The notes under the pieces: generated by a model
What the model was told of the DNA's origin: nothing
Seen by the model: the letters and a program-made list of their open reading frames with translations, nothing else
The model's database searches: none
Shown: positions 18,070 to 28,435 of the stretch, piece by piece
Position numbering within the stretch: position 1 is the stretch's first letter
Layout of the letters: every line of letters starts with the position of its first letter
NCBI GenBank assembly: GCA_030157785.1
Contig: JAOAUC010000055.1
Span: forward strand, 248,001 to 312,000
Source: Zoogloea oleivorans
GTDB taxonomy: Bacteria; Pseudomonadota; Gammaproteobacteria; Burkholderiales; Rhodocyclaceae
Length of the DNA stretch: 64,000 bases
Direction of reading: 5' to 3'
Position numbers and translations under genes: made by a program

Positions 18070-19966
18070 CGGCGCCATCTCCCGAATTGCCTTCGGCGCC
18101 CGGATCTTCGGGCGCAATACCGGCGGGCAGCTTGCCGAGGAGGTAGTAATCGAGCACCGCCCGGGCGATAGGCGCGGCCGACTCGGCACCGAAACCGCCG
18201 TTTTCCACCAGCACGGCCATGGCGATGGTCGGCTTGTCGGCCGGCGCAAAGGCAATGAAAAGGGCGTGGTCGCGCAGGCGCTCGGTGATCCGCGACGAAT
18301 ACTTGGCGCCCTTCAGGGAGTACACCTGCGCCGTGCCGGTCTTGCCGGCCGACACATAGGGCGCGCCGGCAAAAGCGCGGGCGCCGGTGCCTTCACGATT
18401 CACGCCCACCATTGAGCGACGGATGGTTTCGATGTGCTCGGGCTTGATCGGAATGGTCTTGATCGGCTGCGGCTCGATCATGCGGCGACTGCCGTCGCTG
18501 GCGTTTTCGATGTATTTGACCAGGTGGGGCTTGAACATCACCCCGCCGGCCGCCACGGTGGCCGTGGCGTGCGCCAGCTGGAGCATGGTGTAGGCGTTGT
18601 AGCCCTGGCCGATGCCGATGGAGATCGTCTCGCCGCCAAACCACTTCTGCTGCTCGGGCTTCTTGAAGCGGCGTTTCTTCCATTCGGGCGAGGGCAGGAT
18701 GCCGCTGCTTTCACCCTCGATGTCGATGCCGGTTTTGCTGCCAAAACCGAACTCGCCCATGATCTGGGCGATCAGGTCGATCCCCATGTCGTTGGCGAGG
18801 CGGTAGTAGTAGGTATCGCAGGAATGCACGATGGAGCGGTACATGTCCACGTAGCCGTGGCCGCCGACCTTGTCGTCGCGGAAGTGGTGGCCGCCAAAAT
18901 CGAAGTAGCCGGGGTCGGAAATGGCCTGCCCCGGGGTGCGCTTGCCGCTCATCAGGGCCGCCAGCGCCATGAAGGGCTTGAAGGTGGAGCCCGGCGGGTA
19001 GGCCCCGTTGAGAGCCCGGTTGACCATCGGATGGTCGGGCGAATTGTTGAGTTCGTCCCAGTCCTGCGGGGCAATGCCGTCCACGAACAGGTTGGGATCG
19101 AAAGTGGGCACCGACACCAGCGCCAGCACGCCGCCCGTGCCAGGCTCGATGGCCACCAGCGCGCCGCGACGGTTGCCGAAAGCCTTCTCGACCACTTCCT
19201 GCAGCTTCAGGTCGAGGGTCAGCACCAGATTGTTGCCCGGTGTGGCGGGCGTGCGCCGCAGGGCGCGCACGGCGCGGCCGCCGGAATCGACCTCGACCTC
19301 CTCGAAACCGGTGGCGCCATGCAGCTCGCGCTCGTAGCTTTTCTCGAGGCCGGCCTTGCCGATGTGGTCGGTGCCGCGGTAATTGGCGGTGTCGTCGCTG
19401 TCCTCGATGCGCTCGAGGTCGCGGTCGTTGATCCGGCCGATGTAGCCAACGATGTGCGAGCCGAAGCGCCCCATCGGGTAATCGCGGAACAGCCGGGCCT
19501 TCAGCTCGACGCCCGGAAAACGGTAGCGCTGGGCGGTGAAGCGGGCCACCTCCTCGTCGGACAGACGGTTGCGGATCGGCAGGGACTCGAAGCTCTTGCT
19601 CTCGTCCATCAGCTTCTTGAGGCGCTTGCGGTCTTTTGGCTGGATATCCACCAGCGCCGACAGCGCCTCGATGGTGGCTTCGAGATCGGCCACCTTCGAC
19701 GGCGTGATCTCCAGCGTGTAGGCCGAATAGTTGCGCGCCAGCACGGTGCCGTTGCGGTCCATGATCAGCCCGCGGTTAGGCACGATCGGCACCAGCGAGA
19801 TACGGTTGTCCTCGGCCCGGGTCGAGTAGTAGTCGTAGCGGATGACCTGCAGGTAGAAGAAGCGCGCGGCCAACAGGCCGAAGCACACCAGCGCCACCGC
19901 CCCGGCCACCGCCAGGCGGCCGCGGAAGCGGGCAACTTCCTGCTCGGGGGTTCGGATGCCTTTCAC
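18062..19966 (-). CDS. mrdA: Penicillin-binding protein 2 (elongation transpeptidase)
   Basis: 634-residue class B PBP that cross-links new wall in the elongasome. One N-terminal membrane anchor, a pedestal domain and a transpeptidase domain with the SxxK motif in PPGSTFKPF, the second motif in HSCDTYYY (SCD) and the KTG triad in AGKTGTAQVY. It lies ten bases after mreD and overlaps rodA. Confidence 0.96.
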   Translation of the reverse strand: MKGIRTPEQEVARFRGRLAVAGAVALVCFGLLAARFFYLQVIRYDYYSTRAEDNRISLVPIVPNRGLIMDRNGTVLARNYSAYTLEITPSKVADLEATIEALSALVDIQPKDRKRLKKLMDESKSFESLPIRNRLSDEEVARFTAQRYRFPGVELKARLFRDYPMGRFGSHIVGYIGRINDRDLERIEDSDDTANYRGTDHIGKAGLEKSYERELHGATGFEEVEVDSGGRAVRALRRTPATPGNNLVLTLDLKLQEVVEKAFGNRRGALVAIEPGTGGVLALVSVPTFDPNLFVDGIAPQDWDELNNSPDHPMVNRALNGAYPPGSTFKPFMALAALMSGKRTPGQAISDPGYFDFGGHHFRDDKVGGHGYVDMYRSIVHSCDTYYYRLANDMGIDLIAQIMGEFGFGSKTGIDIEGESSGILPSPEWKKRRFKKPEQQKWFGGETISIGIGQGYNAYTMLQLAHATATVAAGGVMFKPHLVKYIENASDGSRRMIEPQPIKTIPIKPEHIETIRRSMVGVNREGTGARAFAGAPYVSAGKTGTAQVYSLKGAKYSSRITERLRDHALFIAFAPADKPTIAMAVLVENGGFGAESAAPIARAVLDYYLLGKLPAGIAPEDPGAEGNSGDGAGE

Positions 19967-19976
19967 GCTGCTCTCA

Positions 19977-20498
19977 CTAGATCGGCCGGTTCTCGTCCCG
20001 CTCCATGGGCTGGAACTGGGGCAGCAGCAGCACGTAGTGCAGGGGAATCCACAACAGGGCGCCGACGAAACTGCCGAAGAACATCCACCAGCCGGGGAAC
20101 TCGGCGCCGGCCATCAGGCGCACGGCAACCATCACCACCTGGGACATGAACAGCAGCGGCAGCACATGCAGCGCCTGCTCCACCGGCGTAAACCACAGCA
20201 CCCGCCGCGACAGCTCGTTGGCCGCATACGCCAGCAGCACATAGGCAAAGGCATGCTGGCCCAGCGCCGCCCCCACGCCGATATCGGTCAGCAGGCCAAA
20301 CACGAAGCCGGCGCCAATGCCGATCTTGACCGGCTCGCGCACACACCAGAAGGCCAGCACCAGCGCCACCACGTCGGGCACCGCCGGCAGATGGCCGGTG
20401 GGCACGTAATTCAGGAACAGGGCGATGAAAAGGGTCGTGTAAACAAACCACATCCTCACCGGGAGCAGGATGCGGCGCGAGCTGTGAGTCGGTTGCAC
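19977..20498 (-). CDS. mreD: Rod-shape-determining protein MreD
   Basis: 173-residue integral membrane protein of the elongasome with five or so transmembrane helices (VYTTLFIALFLNYV, VVALVLAFW, GFVFGLLTDIGVG and others). It is placed between mreC (three-base gap) and mrdA, as in most rods. Sequence conservation in this family is weak, so the call leans on position and membrane pattern. Confidence 0.92.
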   Translation of the reverse strand: MQPTHSSRRILLPVRMWFVYTTLFIALFLNYVPTGHLPAVPDVVALVLAFWCVREPVKIGIGAGFVFGLLTDIGVGAALGQHAFAYVLLAYAANELSRRVLWFTPVEQALHVLPLLFMSQVVMVAVRLMAGAEFPGWWMFFGSFVGALLWIPLHYVLLLPQFQPMERDENRPI

Positions 20499-20501
20499 GG
20501 C

Positions 20502-21416
20502 TTACTCCTTCGGGGCGCGGGCCTTGCGACCCTTGCCGGACTTGCCTGCGACCGGTTCGGCCTCGGGCGGACGGGGCGGCAGGCTTTCCCGGTGCCCCAG
20601 CACCAGCACATGACTGAACTGTTCAACCCCCGCCGCCGGCAGGCACGGAATGCGCGCAAAGGCCTGGGCCTGATCGCGATCGACCCGGGCTACGGTGGCC
20701 ACCGGCAGCCCCGCCAGGAAAACCCCGTCGAGCCCCGACGTGACCACCTTGTCGCCGGCCTGTACGTCGGCGTTGGCAGCCAGGTAACGCAGCTCCATCA
20801 GCCCGTTGCCGGAACCGAAGAGCACCGCACGCATGCCGCTGCGCACGATCATCACCGGAATGGCCTGGTCCTTGTCGGTGAGCAAAGTAAGTTCGGACTG
20901 CATCGGAAAGACGCGGGTGATCTGGCCGATCACGCCGATATCATCCACCACTGCCTGACCCGCCTCGATGCCGGCCTGGGCGCCCTTGTCGAGGATCACC
21001 TTGCGCGAGAACGGATCCTTGGCGGTGTACATGATTTCGGCCACCACCGATTTTGCCGACTGCTTGTCGCGGGCCTCGAGCAGGGCGCGCAAATGGCGGT
21101 TCTCCTGCTCCAGCTGATCAAGGCGCAGCAGGCGTTCGGCACCCTTCAACTGGCGGGCCTTGAGATCCTTGTTCTCGATCTGCAGGCGCACCAGCGAGGC
21201 GAAATAGTCGGACGCATTGCGAACGAAGTCGGCCGGCGAGGCCGCCGCCATCTGCAGCGGATAGGCCAGCACCGACAAGCCCTTCCGGAAGCCGTCCAGG
21301 TAGTGCATGTTCAGATCGCTCACCAGCATGGCCAGCGAAACGATCACGAAGAAGACGAGCTTGGCCAGCGGCGCGGGCCCGCGTTTGAAAAAGGGAGGAG
21401 GCGAATGGCCGGCCAA
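20502..21416 (-). CDS. mreC: Rod-shape-determining protein MreC
   Basis: Bitopic elongasome protein that links MreB to the PBP2-RodA pair. An N-terminal transmembrane helix (LVFFVIVSLAMLV) precedes a coiled coil (about residues 60-105) and a beta-rich periplasmic domain. The family usually starts a few residues before the PPPFFKRGPAPL motif, which points to a TTG at 21416. A GTG at 21482 would add 22 atypical residues. Neither has a clear ribosome-binding site. The C-terminus is basic (GKSGKGRKARAPKE). Confidence 0.88.
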   Translation of the reverse strand: MAGHSPPPFFKRGPAPLAKLVFFVIVSLAMLVSDLNMHYLDGFRKGLSVLAYPLQMAAASPADFVRNASDYFASLVRLQIENKDLKARQLKGAERLLRLDQLEQENRHLRALLEARDKQSAKSVVAEIMYTAKDPFSRKVILDKGAQAGIEAGQAVVDDIGVIGQITRVFPMQSELTLLTDKDQAIPVMIVRSGMRAVLFGSGNGLMELRYLAANADVQAGDKVVTSGLDGVFLAGLPVATVARVDRDQAQAFARIPCLPAAGVEQFSHVLVLGHRESLPPRPPEAEPVAGKSGKGRKARAPKE

Positions 21417-21530
21417 GATAAGCGGCGTCAGTTGATCAGCAAACAGCCGCGCCCGGGAAGGGCCCGGGTCGCCGGCACGCACGGCAGAACATACGGTTCA
21501 CCGCGCACGCCTTCGCTGCAATGCCGACTC

Positions 21531-22643
<1,113 letters not shown>

Positions 22644-22682
22644 CTACAAACCTTTGTCGTTTAAGCAACTTTGTAAATTACC

Positions 22683-22970
22683 ATGTCACTTTCCCTCGAC
22701 GAAGTCCGCCATATTGCCAAGCTCGCCCGCCTCGAACTCGCCGGGGGCGAACTGGAAGCCACGCAGGCCAAACTCAACGGAATTTTCGGCCTGATCGAGG
22801 AAATGCAGGCGGTCAATACCGACGGCGTTGAGCCCATGAGCCACCCCCAGGAACTGGCCCAGCGGCTGCGCGAAGACAAGGTCAGCGAAACCGACCGCCG
22901 CGCCGCCTTCCAGGCCATCGCCCCGCAGACCGAAGCCGGCTTGTACCTGGTTCCCCAGGTCATCGAATAA
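22683..22970 (+). CDS. gatC: Asp-tRNA(Asn)/Glu-tRNA(Gln) amidotransferase subunit C
   Basis: 95-residue small subunit of the GatCAB transamidosome, which converts Glu-tRNA(Gln) or Asp-tRNA(Asn) to the amide. The typical start [19 protein letters not shown] is seen. It heads gatC-gatA-lipoprotein-gatB. A TATGAT sequence at 22635-22640 could be its -10 element, without a good -35. Confidence 0.96.
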   Translation: MSLSLDEVRHIAKLARLELAGGELEATQAKLNGIFGLIEEMQAVNTDGVEPMSHPQELAQRLREDKVSETDRRAAFQAIAPQTEAGLYLVPQVIE

Positions 22971-23031
22971 GCGGCAACCCCCAATTCTGGCGCCGGCCCC
23001 GGCCTGCGCCGCTCACCTTGCCCCACGCACC

Positions 23032-24483
23032 ATGATCGACTCCAGCCTCAAAGAGATTGCCGCAGCACTCCGCGCGAAAACCGTCTCCGCCGTCGAGCTC
23101 GCCACCGAGAGCCTCGCCCGCATCGAAGCCGGCAACGCCACGATCAACGCCTTCATCACCGTCGACCGTGACGGCGCCCTCGCCGCTGCCCGCGCTGCCG
23201 ACGCGCGCCTGGCCGCCGGCAACGCCGGCCCGCTCACCGGCATCCCGATGGCCCACAAGGACGTGTTCTGCACCGAAGGCGTACTCACCACCTGTGGCTC
23301 CAAAATGCTGTCGAACTTCGTCAGCCCCTACGACGCCCACGTGGTCACCCTGCTCAAGGCCGCCGGCGCCGTGATGGTCGGCAAGACCAACATGGACGAG
23401 TTCGCCATGGGCTCCTCCAACGAGAACTCCCACTTCGGCCCGGTGCGCAACCCCTGGAACACCGACTGCGTGCCCGGCGGCTCGTCCGGCGGCTCGGCCG
23501 CGGCCGTGGCCGCGCGCATGGTGCCGATTGCCACCGGCACCGACACCGGCGGCTCGATCCGCCAGCCGGCGGCCCTTTGCGGCATCACCGGCATCAAGCC
23601 CACTTATGGCACCGTGTCCCGCTACGGCATGATCGCTTACGCCTCGTCGCTGGATCAGGGCGGCGCCTTTGCCCGCACCGCCGAAGACTGCGCGCTGATG
23701 CTGTCGGCCATGACCGGCCACGACCCGCGCGACTCCACCAGCCTCGAACGCGACGCCGAGGACTACACCCGTGACCTGGCCCAACCCCTCGCCGGCCTGC
23801 GCATCGGCCTGCCCACCGAGTTCTTCGCCGAGGGCATGTCCGACGACGTGCGCGCCGCCGTTGAAGCCGCACTGGCCGAATACCGCAAGCTCGGCGCCGT
23901 CACCGTCGACGTGAGCCTGCCCAACGCCCGCCTGGCCATCCCCGCCTATTACGTGATCGCCCCGGCCGAAGCCAGCTCCAACCTCAGCCGTTTCGACGGC
24001 GTGCGCTACGGCCACCGGGCCGCCGAATACGGCGACCTCAACGACATGTACTGCAAGAGCCGCGCGCAAGGCTTCGGCGCCGAAGTGAAGCGCCGCATCC
24101 TGATGGGCACCTATGTGCTCTCCCACGGCTACTACGACGCCTATTACATCAAGGCCCAGAAGCTGCGCCGCCTGATCGCCCAGGACTTCGCTGCCGCCTT
24201 CGAGCAGTGCGACGTGATCGCCGGCCCCACCAGCCCCACCGTGGCCTTCGGCATTGGCGAAAAGAGCAACGACCCGGTGCAGATGTACCTGTCCGACATC
24301 TACACCATCGCGGTGAACCTCGCCGGCCTGCCCGGCCTGGCCCACCCGGCCGGTTTCGGTGCCGGCGGCCTGCCCGTCGGCCTGCAGCTCATCGGCAACT
24401 ACTTCGGCGAAGCGCGCCTGCTGGGTGTGGCCCACCAGTTCCAGCAGAGCACCGACTGGCACGCCCGCAAACCGGCAGTGTGA
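23032..24483 (+). CDS. gatA: Asp-tRNA(Asn)/Glu-tRNA(Gln) amidotransferase subunit A
   Basis: 483-residue amidase subunit releasing ammonia from glutamine. Amidase signature with the Ser-cisSer-Lys triad: the Lys in PMAHKDVF and the serines in [13 protein letters not shown] and [13 protein letters not shown]. Follows gatC by 61 bases. Confidence 0.97.
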   Translation: MIDSSLKEIAAALRAKTVSAVELATESLARIEAGNATINAFITVDRDGALAAARAADARLAAGNAGPLTGIPMAHKDVFCTEGVLTTCGSKMLSNFVSPYDAHVVTLLKAAGAVMVGKTNMDEFAMGSSNENSHFGPVRNPWNTDCVPGGSSGGSAAAVAARMVPIATGTDTGGSIRQPAALCGITGIKPTYGTVSRYGMIAYASSLDQGGAFARTAEDCALMLSAMTGHDPRDSTSLERDAEDYTRDLAQPLAGLRIGLPTEFFAEGMSDDVRAAVEAALAEYRKLGAVTVDVSLPNARLAIPAYYVIAPAEASSNLSRFDGVRYGHRAAEYGDLNDMYCKSRAQGFGAEVKRRILMGTYVLSHGYYDAYYIKAQKLRRLIAQDFAAAFEQCDVIAGPTSPTVAFGIGEKSNDPVQMYLSDIYTIAVNLAGLPGLAHPAGFGAGGLPVGLQLIGNYFGEARLLGVAHQFQQSTDWHARKPAV

Positions 24484-24491
24484 GCAGCACG

Positions 24492-25001
24492 ATGCGCCAC
24501 CGTCTCATCCTCGGCAGCCTGCTGGCCCTGCTCGCCGGCTGTTCCACCGTCCAGCTGCCGCACCTGCCCGGCACACCCACGCCGGCACCGCAGCAGCCGG
24601 GCGGTATCATCGAAAAGCCGGCCAGCGAGTCCACCGGCCGCCTCAAGCCGATGCCGCTGCGCACCTTCACGGTGAGCACCGAGTGCAAGTTCAGGGACGA
24701 AACCGGCAACTTCGGCAGCGCCAAGGTGGACGTGCTCAATTCAAAAGTGCGCGCCCTCAACGTGGTCATCACCATGCCGAAGCGCGGCGTGTGCCGCTAC
24801 GATCTGGCCCAGTTCCGCCAGACCCAGGCCCTGCCGTCCATCGAGCTCACCGGCAACAAGGACTGCCGCATCCGCATGTGGGAACAGGGTGAGCAGATCA
24901 CCGTGTCCTTCGCCGATTGCCACAACATGTGTTCCCCCAACAGCGCCCACGACTACGTGTGGCCGCTGCTCATCGACAAGCCCACGGGCGAGTGCGATTG
25001 A
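24492..25001 (+). CDS. Predicted lipoprotein lying between gatA and gatB
   Basis: 169 residues with a lipoprotein signal peptide and lipobox LLAGC (Cys17). A Pro-rich linker follows, then a compact domain with several Cys (EC, VCRYD, DCRIR, DCHNMC). It begins 8 bases after gatA and ends 22 bases before gatB, so it is co-transcribed with the amidotransferase genes although an envelope lipoprotein has no evident part in that enzyme. Family not recognised. The GC content and codon use match the neighbours, so it is probably a long-standing resident of this lineage. Confidence 0.75.
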   Translation: MRHRLILGSLLALLAGCSTVQLPHLPGTPTPAPQQPGGIIEKPASESTGRLKPMPLRTFTVSTECKFRDETGNFGSAKVDVLNSKVRALNVVITMPKRGVCRYDLAQFRQTQALPSIELTGNKDCRIRMWEQGEQITVSFADCHNMCSPNSAHDYVWPLLIDKPTGECD

Positions 25002-25023
25002 CCGACTTAATTAGAGAGCCAAC

Positions 25024-26484
25024 ATGAGCAGAACCGACTGGGAAGTCGTCATCGGGCTGGAAGTACACACCCAGCTCAGCACGCAATCCAAGATTTTCTC
25101 CGGCGCCAGCATCGCCTTCGGGGCCGAGCCCAACGTGCAGGCCTGCGCGGTGGACATCGCCCTGCCCGGCGTGCTGCCGGTGCTCAACAAGGGCGCCGTC
25201 GAGCGGGCCATCCGCTTCGGCCTCTCGGTGGGTGCAAGCATCGCGCCGAAGAGCGTCTTCGCCCGCAAGAACTACTTCTACCCCGACCTCCCCAAGGGCT
25301 ACCAGATCAGCCAGTTCGAACTGCCCGTCGTGGTCGGCGGCGCGCTGAACCTGCTGGTGCCGGACGGCAAGGGCGGCGCCTACGAAAAGCGCGTCAACCT
25401 CACCCGCGCCCACCTCGAAGAGGACGCCGGCAAGAGCCTGCACGAGGATTTCCACGGCATGACCGGCATCGACCTCAACCGCGCCGGCACGCCGCTGCTC
25501 GAGATCGTCTCCGAGCCCGACATGCGCTCGTCCGCCGAGGCCGTGGCCTACGCCAAGCAGCTGCATTCGCTGGTGCGCTGGATCGACATCTGCGATGGCA
25601 ACATGCAGGAAGGCTCCTTCCGCTGCGACGCCAACGTGTCCGTGCGCCCGCGCGGCCAGGAACAATTCGGCACCCGCCGCGAGATCAAGAACCTCAACAG
25701 CTTCCGCTTCCTGCAGCAGGCCATCGACTACGAAATCCAGTGGCAGATCGACCTCATCGAAGATGGCGGCAAGGTTCAGCAGGCCACCGTGCTGTTCGAC
25801 CCCGACAGCGGCGAAACCCGCGCCATGCGCAGCAAGGAAGACGCCCACGACTACCGCTACTTCCCCGACCCCGACCTGCTGCCGCTGGTGATTTCGGCCG
25901 ACTGGATCGAACGCGTGAAGGGCGAACTGCCCGAACTGCCCGCCGCCCTGTCGGCCCGCTTCCAGAACGACTTCGGCCTGTCGATCTACGACGCCACCGC
26001 CCTCACCGCCAGCCGCGAAGTGTCCCAGTTCTACCTCGACACCGTCGCCGCCGCCGGCCACGCCAGCGCCAAGACCTGCGCCAACTGGGTCATGGGCGAA
26101 GTCGCCGCGCGCCTCAACAAGGCCGAACTCGACATCACCGCCAGCCCGGTGAGCGCCCTGCAACTGGCCGGCCTGGTGCAGCGCATCGCCGACAACACCA
26201 TCTCCAACGCCATCGCCAAAAAGGTCTTCGACGCGCTGTGGAACAAGGAAGGTGACTCCGCCGACGCCATCATCGATGCGCAGGGCCTCAAGCAGGTCAC
26301 CGACTCCGGCGCCATCGAAGCCATCATCGACGAAGTCCTCGCCGCCAATCAAAAGTCGGTCGAAGAATTCCGCGCCGGCAAGGAAAAAGCCTTCAACGCC
26401 CTGGTCGGCCAGTGCATGAAAGCCTCCAAGGGCAAGGCCAACCCCGCCCAGGTAAACGAAATCCTCAAAAAGAAACTCGGCTAA
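25024..26484 (+). CDS. gatB: Asp-tRNA(Asn)/Glu-tRNA(Gln) amidotransferase subunit B
   Basis: 486-residue subunit that binds the mischarged tRNA, phosphorylates the acyl group and hosts the amidation site. Family motifs [26 protein letters not shown] and DANVSVRP are present, as is the C-terminal YqeY-like tail. The start is 22 bases after the lipoprotein gene. Confidence 0.97.
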   Translation: MSRTDWEVVIGLEVHTQLSTQSKIFSGASIAFGAEPNVQACAVDIALPGVLPVLNKGAVERAIRFGLSVGASIAPKSVFARKNYFYPDLPKGYQISQFELPVVVGGALNLLVPDGKGGAYEKRVNLTRAHLEEDAGKSLHEDFHGMTGIDLNRAGTPLLEIVSEPDMRSSAEAVAYAKQLHSLVRWIDICDGNMQEGSFRCDANVSVRPRGQEQFGTRREIKNLNSFRFLQQAIDYEIQWQIDLIEDGGKVQQATVLFDPDSGETRAMRSKEDAHDYRYFPDPDLLPLVISADWIERVKGELPELPAALSARFQNDFGLSIYDATALTASREVSQFYLDTVAAAGHASAKTCANWVMGEVAARLNKAELDITASPVSALQLAGLVQRIADNTISNAIAKKVFDALWNKEGDSADAIIDAQGLKQVTDSGAIEAIIDEVLAANQKSVEEFRAGKEKAFNALVGQCMKASKGKANPAQVNEILKKKLG

Positions 26485-26506
26485 GGCCTCCGCGCCCCCA
26501 ACCGCA

Positions 26507-26538
26507 ACGGGCCGCCCCGCAAGGGCCGGCCCGTTTTC
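26507..26538 (+). terminator. Terminator after gatB
   Basis: GC-rich hairpin (ACGGGCCG paired with CGGCCCGT, about a 12-base loop) followed by TTTTCTTT, 23 bases after the gatB stop. Confidence 0.75.
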
Positions 26539-26560
26539 TTTGCCCCTGCCGGGGCGACTG

Positions 26561-26581
26561 CAGGGGCGACTTCAGTCGCCC
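26561..26581. repeat. Single copy of dispersed palindromic repeat
   Basis: Contains GGGGCGACTTCAGTCGCCC, the palindromic core found again near 28.3, 31.9 and 50.9 kb. Here only one arm is present, just before the aldolase gene. Confidence 0.75.
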
Positions 26582-26669
26582 AAACCTCCCCAGTCTGTGC
26601 GCTGCCCTACAGACCGGCGATACCCGGCCGACGATCATTGACCGGTTAAAACGCCAGATAAATGCCGAC

Positions 26670-27719
26670 ATGAAAACGCTGATCGACACCGCACAAGCCA
26701 TGGTCGCCGGCGGCAAGGGCTTGTTGGCCATGGATGAAAGCGTTGACACCTGCAACAAGCGCTTCGCGCGTGCCGGCATCCCGCAGACCGTCGAGATGCG
26801 CCGTGCCTACCGCGAATTGCTGCTGAGCACTCCGGGCCTGGCCAACTGCATCAGCGGCGTCATTCTCTACGACGAAACCATCCGCCAGACGCGGGCTGAC
26901 GGCATGCCATTCGTCAAGGTCGCCCTCGATACCGGCATGCTGGTCGGCATCAAGGTGGATAGCGGCGCCAAATACCTCGCAGCACACCCCGGCGAGAAAG
27001 TCACCGAAGGGCTCGACCGGCTGCGCGAACGCCTGCAGGCCTATGCCCAAATGGGCGCGCATTTTGCCAAATGGCGTGCCGTCATCGCCGTGAACGACGT
27101 GAATCTCCCGAGCCCGGCCTGCATCGAGGCCAACGCCCACGCGCTGGCCCGCTACGCGGCCCTGTGCCAGGAAGCGGGCCTGGTTCCTATCGTCGAGCCT
27201 GAAGTGCTGATGGACGGCAAGCACTCGCAGGAACGCTGCCAGCAAGTCACCGAAGCCGTTCTGCACAGCGTTTTCGAACAACTCTATCGGCAAGGCGTGG
27301 TGCTCGAAGCAATGATCCTCAAACCGAACATGGTCCTTGCCGGCCTCGCCTGCGCAATACAGAACACCGCCGCCGAGGTTGCCGAGGCAACCGTACAAAG
27401 CCTCCTGCGCGCAGTGCCGGCAGCCGTGCCCGGCATCGCATTCCTGTCGGGCGGGCAATCCGGAGAACAGGCCAGCAGCCGGCTGAATGCCATGCATACA
27501 AGGTACGACCCACCGGCCGGACCGCACGCAAGCCCAAGCAAATGCGCCCTGCCCTGGCCCCTGTCCTTTTCCTTCGGCCGTGCCATCCAGCATCCGGCCC
27601 TGGAAATCTGGGCTGGCAAAGAGGCCAACAAGCCTGCCGCACAACGGGCCTTGCTGCATCGCGCGCGCTGCAACCGCGCCGCGTTGCAAGGCGACTACAA
27701 CGCCGAGATGGAAACCTGA
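26670..27719 (+). CDS. Class I fructose-bisphosphate aldolase
   Basis: 349-residue Schiff-base aldolase that splits or forms fructose 1,6-bisphosphate. Typical motifs GKGLLAMDES, FVKVALDTGMLVGIKVD, KWRAVIAV, VPIVEPEVLMDG, EAMILKPNMV (Schiff-base Lys) and FLSGGQS are seen. The start at 26670 matches the family N-terminus. The stop overlaps the ATG of the following histidine phosphatase gene. This is the animal/plant-type class I enzyme, common in betaproteobacteria. Confidence 0.94.
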   Translation: MKTLIDTAQAMVAGGKGLLAMDESVDTCNKRFARAGIPQTVEMRRAYRELLLSTPGLANCISGVILYDETIRQTRADGMPFVKVALDTGMLVGIKVDSGAKYLAAHPGEKVTEGLDRLRERLQAYAQMGAHFAKWRAVIAVNDVNLPSPACIEANAHALARYAALCQEAGLVPIVEPEVLMDGKHSQERCQQVTEAVLHSVFEQLYRQGVVLEAMILKPNMVLAGLACAIQNTAAEVAEATVQSLLRAVPAAVPGIAFLSGGQSGEQASSRLNAMHTRYDPPAGPHASPSKCALPWPLSFSFGRAIQHPALEIWAGKEANKPAAQRALLHRARCNRAALQGDYNAEMET

Positions 27720-28306
27720 TGCACACCCCACTGCAAATCTACTTCATCCGCCATGGCGAAACCGCCTGGTCGCTCTCCGGGCAACACACCGGCCACACCG
27801 ATCTGCCGCTGACGCCGCACGGCGAATCGATGGCACGCAAGCTGGCAGCGACGCTGCACGGCCTCTCCTTTTCGCAGGTGCTGAGCAGCCCCCGGCTGCG
27901 CGCCCGCATGACCTGCGAACTGGCCGGGCTGGGGACGGCTGCGCATATCGAAGCGAACCTGGCCGAGTGGGACTACGGCGACTACGAGGGCCTGCGCACC
28001 ACCGAGATTCGCACGCAGCGCCCGGGCTGGGACATCTGGAGCGACGGCTGCCCGGGTGGCGAGACGCCGGCCGCGGTATCCCTGCGGGCGGACCAGCTGA
28101 TTGCCCGCCTGTGCGAGCTCAGCGGCAAGGTGGCACTCTTCTCGCACGGTCAATTCGGGCGCGTGCTGGCCGCACGCTGGATCGGCCTTCAGGCCGCCGA
28201 AGGCAAACACTTCGCCATCGACCCGGCATCCATCGGCATTCTTGGCTTTGACGACAACCGCCCGCCGCGGCGGGTGATCTCGTTGTGGAACGCAGGGGCG
28301 CTGTAG
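27719..28306 (+). CDS. Histidine phosphatase family protein (phosphoglycerate mutase-like)
   Basis: 195 residues with the RHG catalytic motif IRHGETAW near the N-terminus (phospho-His), an Arg at VLSSPRLRAR, a Glu-containing EWDYGDYEG and the second His in FSHGQFGRV. The stop-start overlap with the aldolase gene implies co-translation, so a sugar-phosphate or phosphoglycerate substrate is plausible, but the family is too broad to assign one. Confidence 0.88.
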   Translation: MHTPLQIYFIRHGETAWSLSGQHTGHTDLPLTPHGESMARKLAATLHGLSFSQVLSSPRLRARMTCELAGLGTAAHIEANLAEWDYGDYEGLRTTEIRTQRPGWDIWSDGCPGGETPAAVSLRADQLIARLCELSGKVALFSHGQFGRVLAARWIGLQAAEGKHFAIDPASIGILGFDDNRPPRRVISLWNAGAL

Positions 28307-28312
28307 GGGCGC

Positions 28313-28383
28313 TGTAGGGGCGACGTCAGTCGCCCGCTTCTTCGTCGATCAACCTCCGATGGGCGACTGAAGTCGCCCCTACA
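28313..28383. repeat. Paired inverted copies of the dispersed palindrome
   Basis: Two copies of the GGGGCGAC-CAGTCGCCC unit in opposite orientation (28313-28335 and 28361-28383) with a 25-base spacer. Each arm is itself palindromic and the pair can form a large hairpin. It lies between the convergent histidine phosphatase and SulP genes and may end transcription from both. Confidence 0.85.
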
Positions 28384-28435
28384 GCACCCCGCTACACCAG
28401 CCACTGCGAAAGGGAACGGGTAAGGAAGCCGGGCC

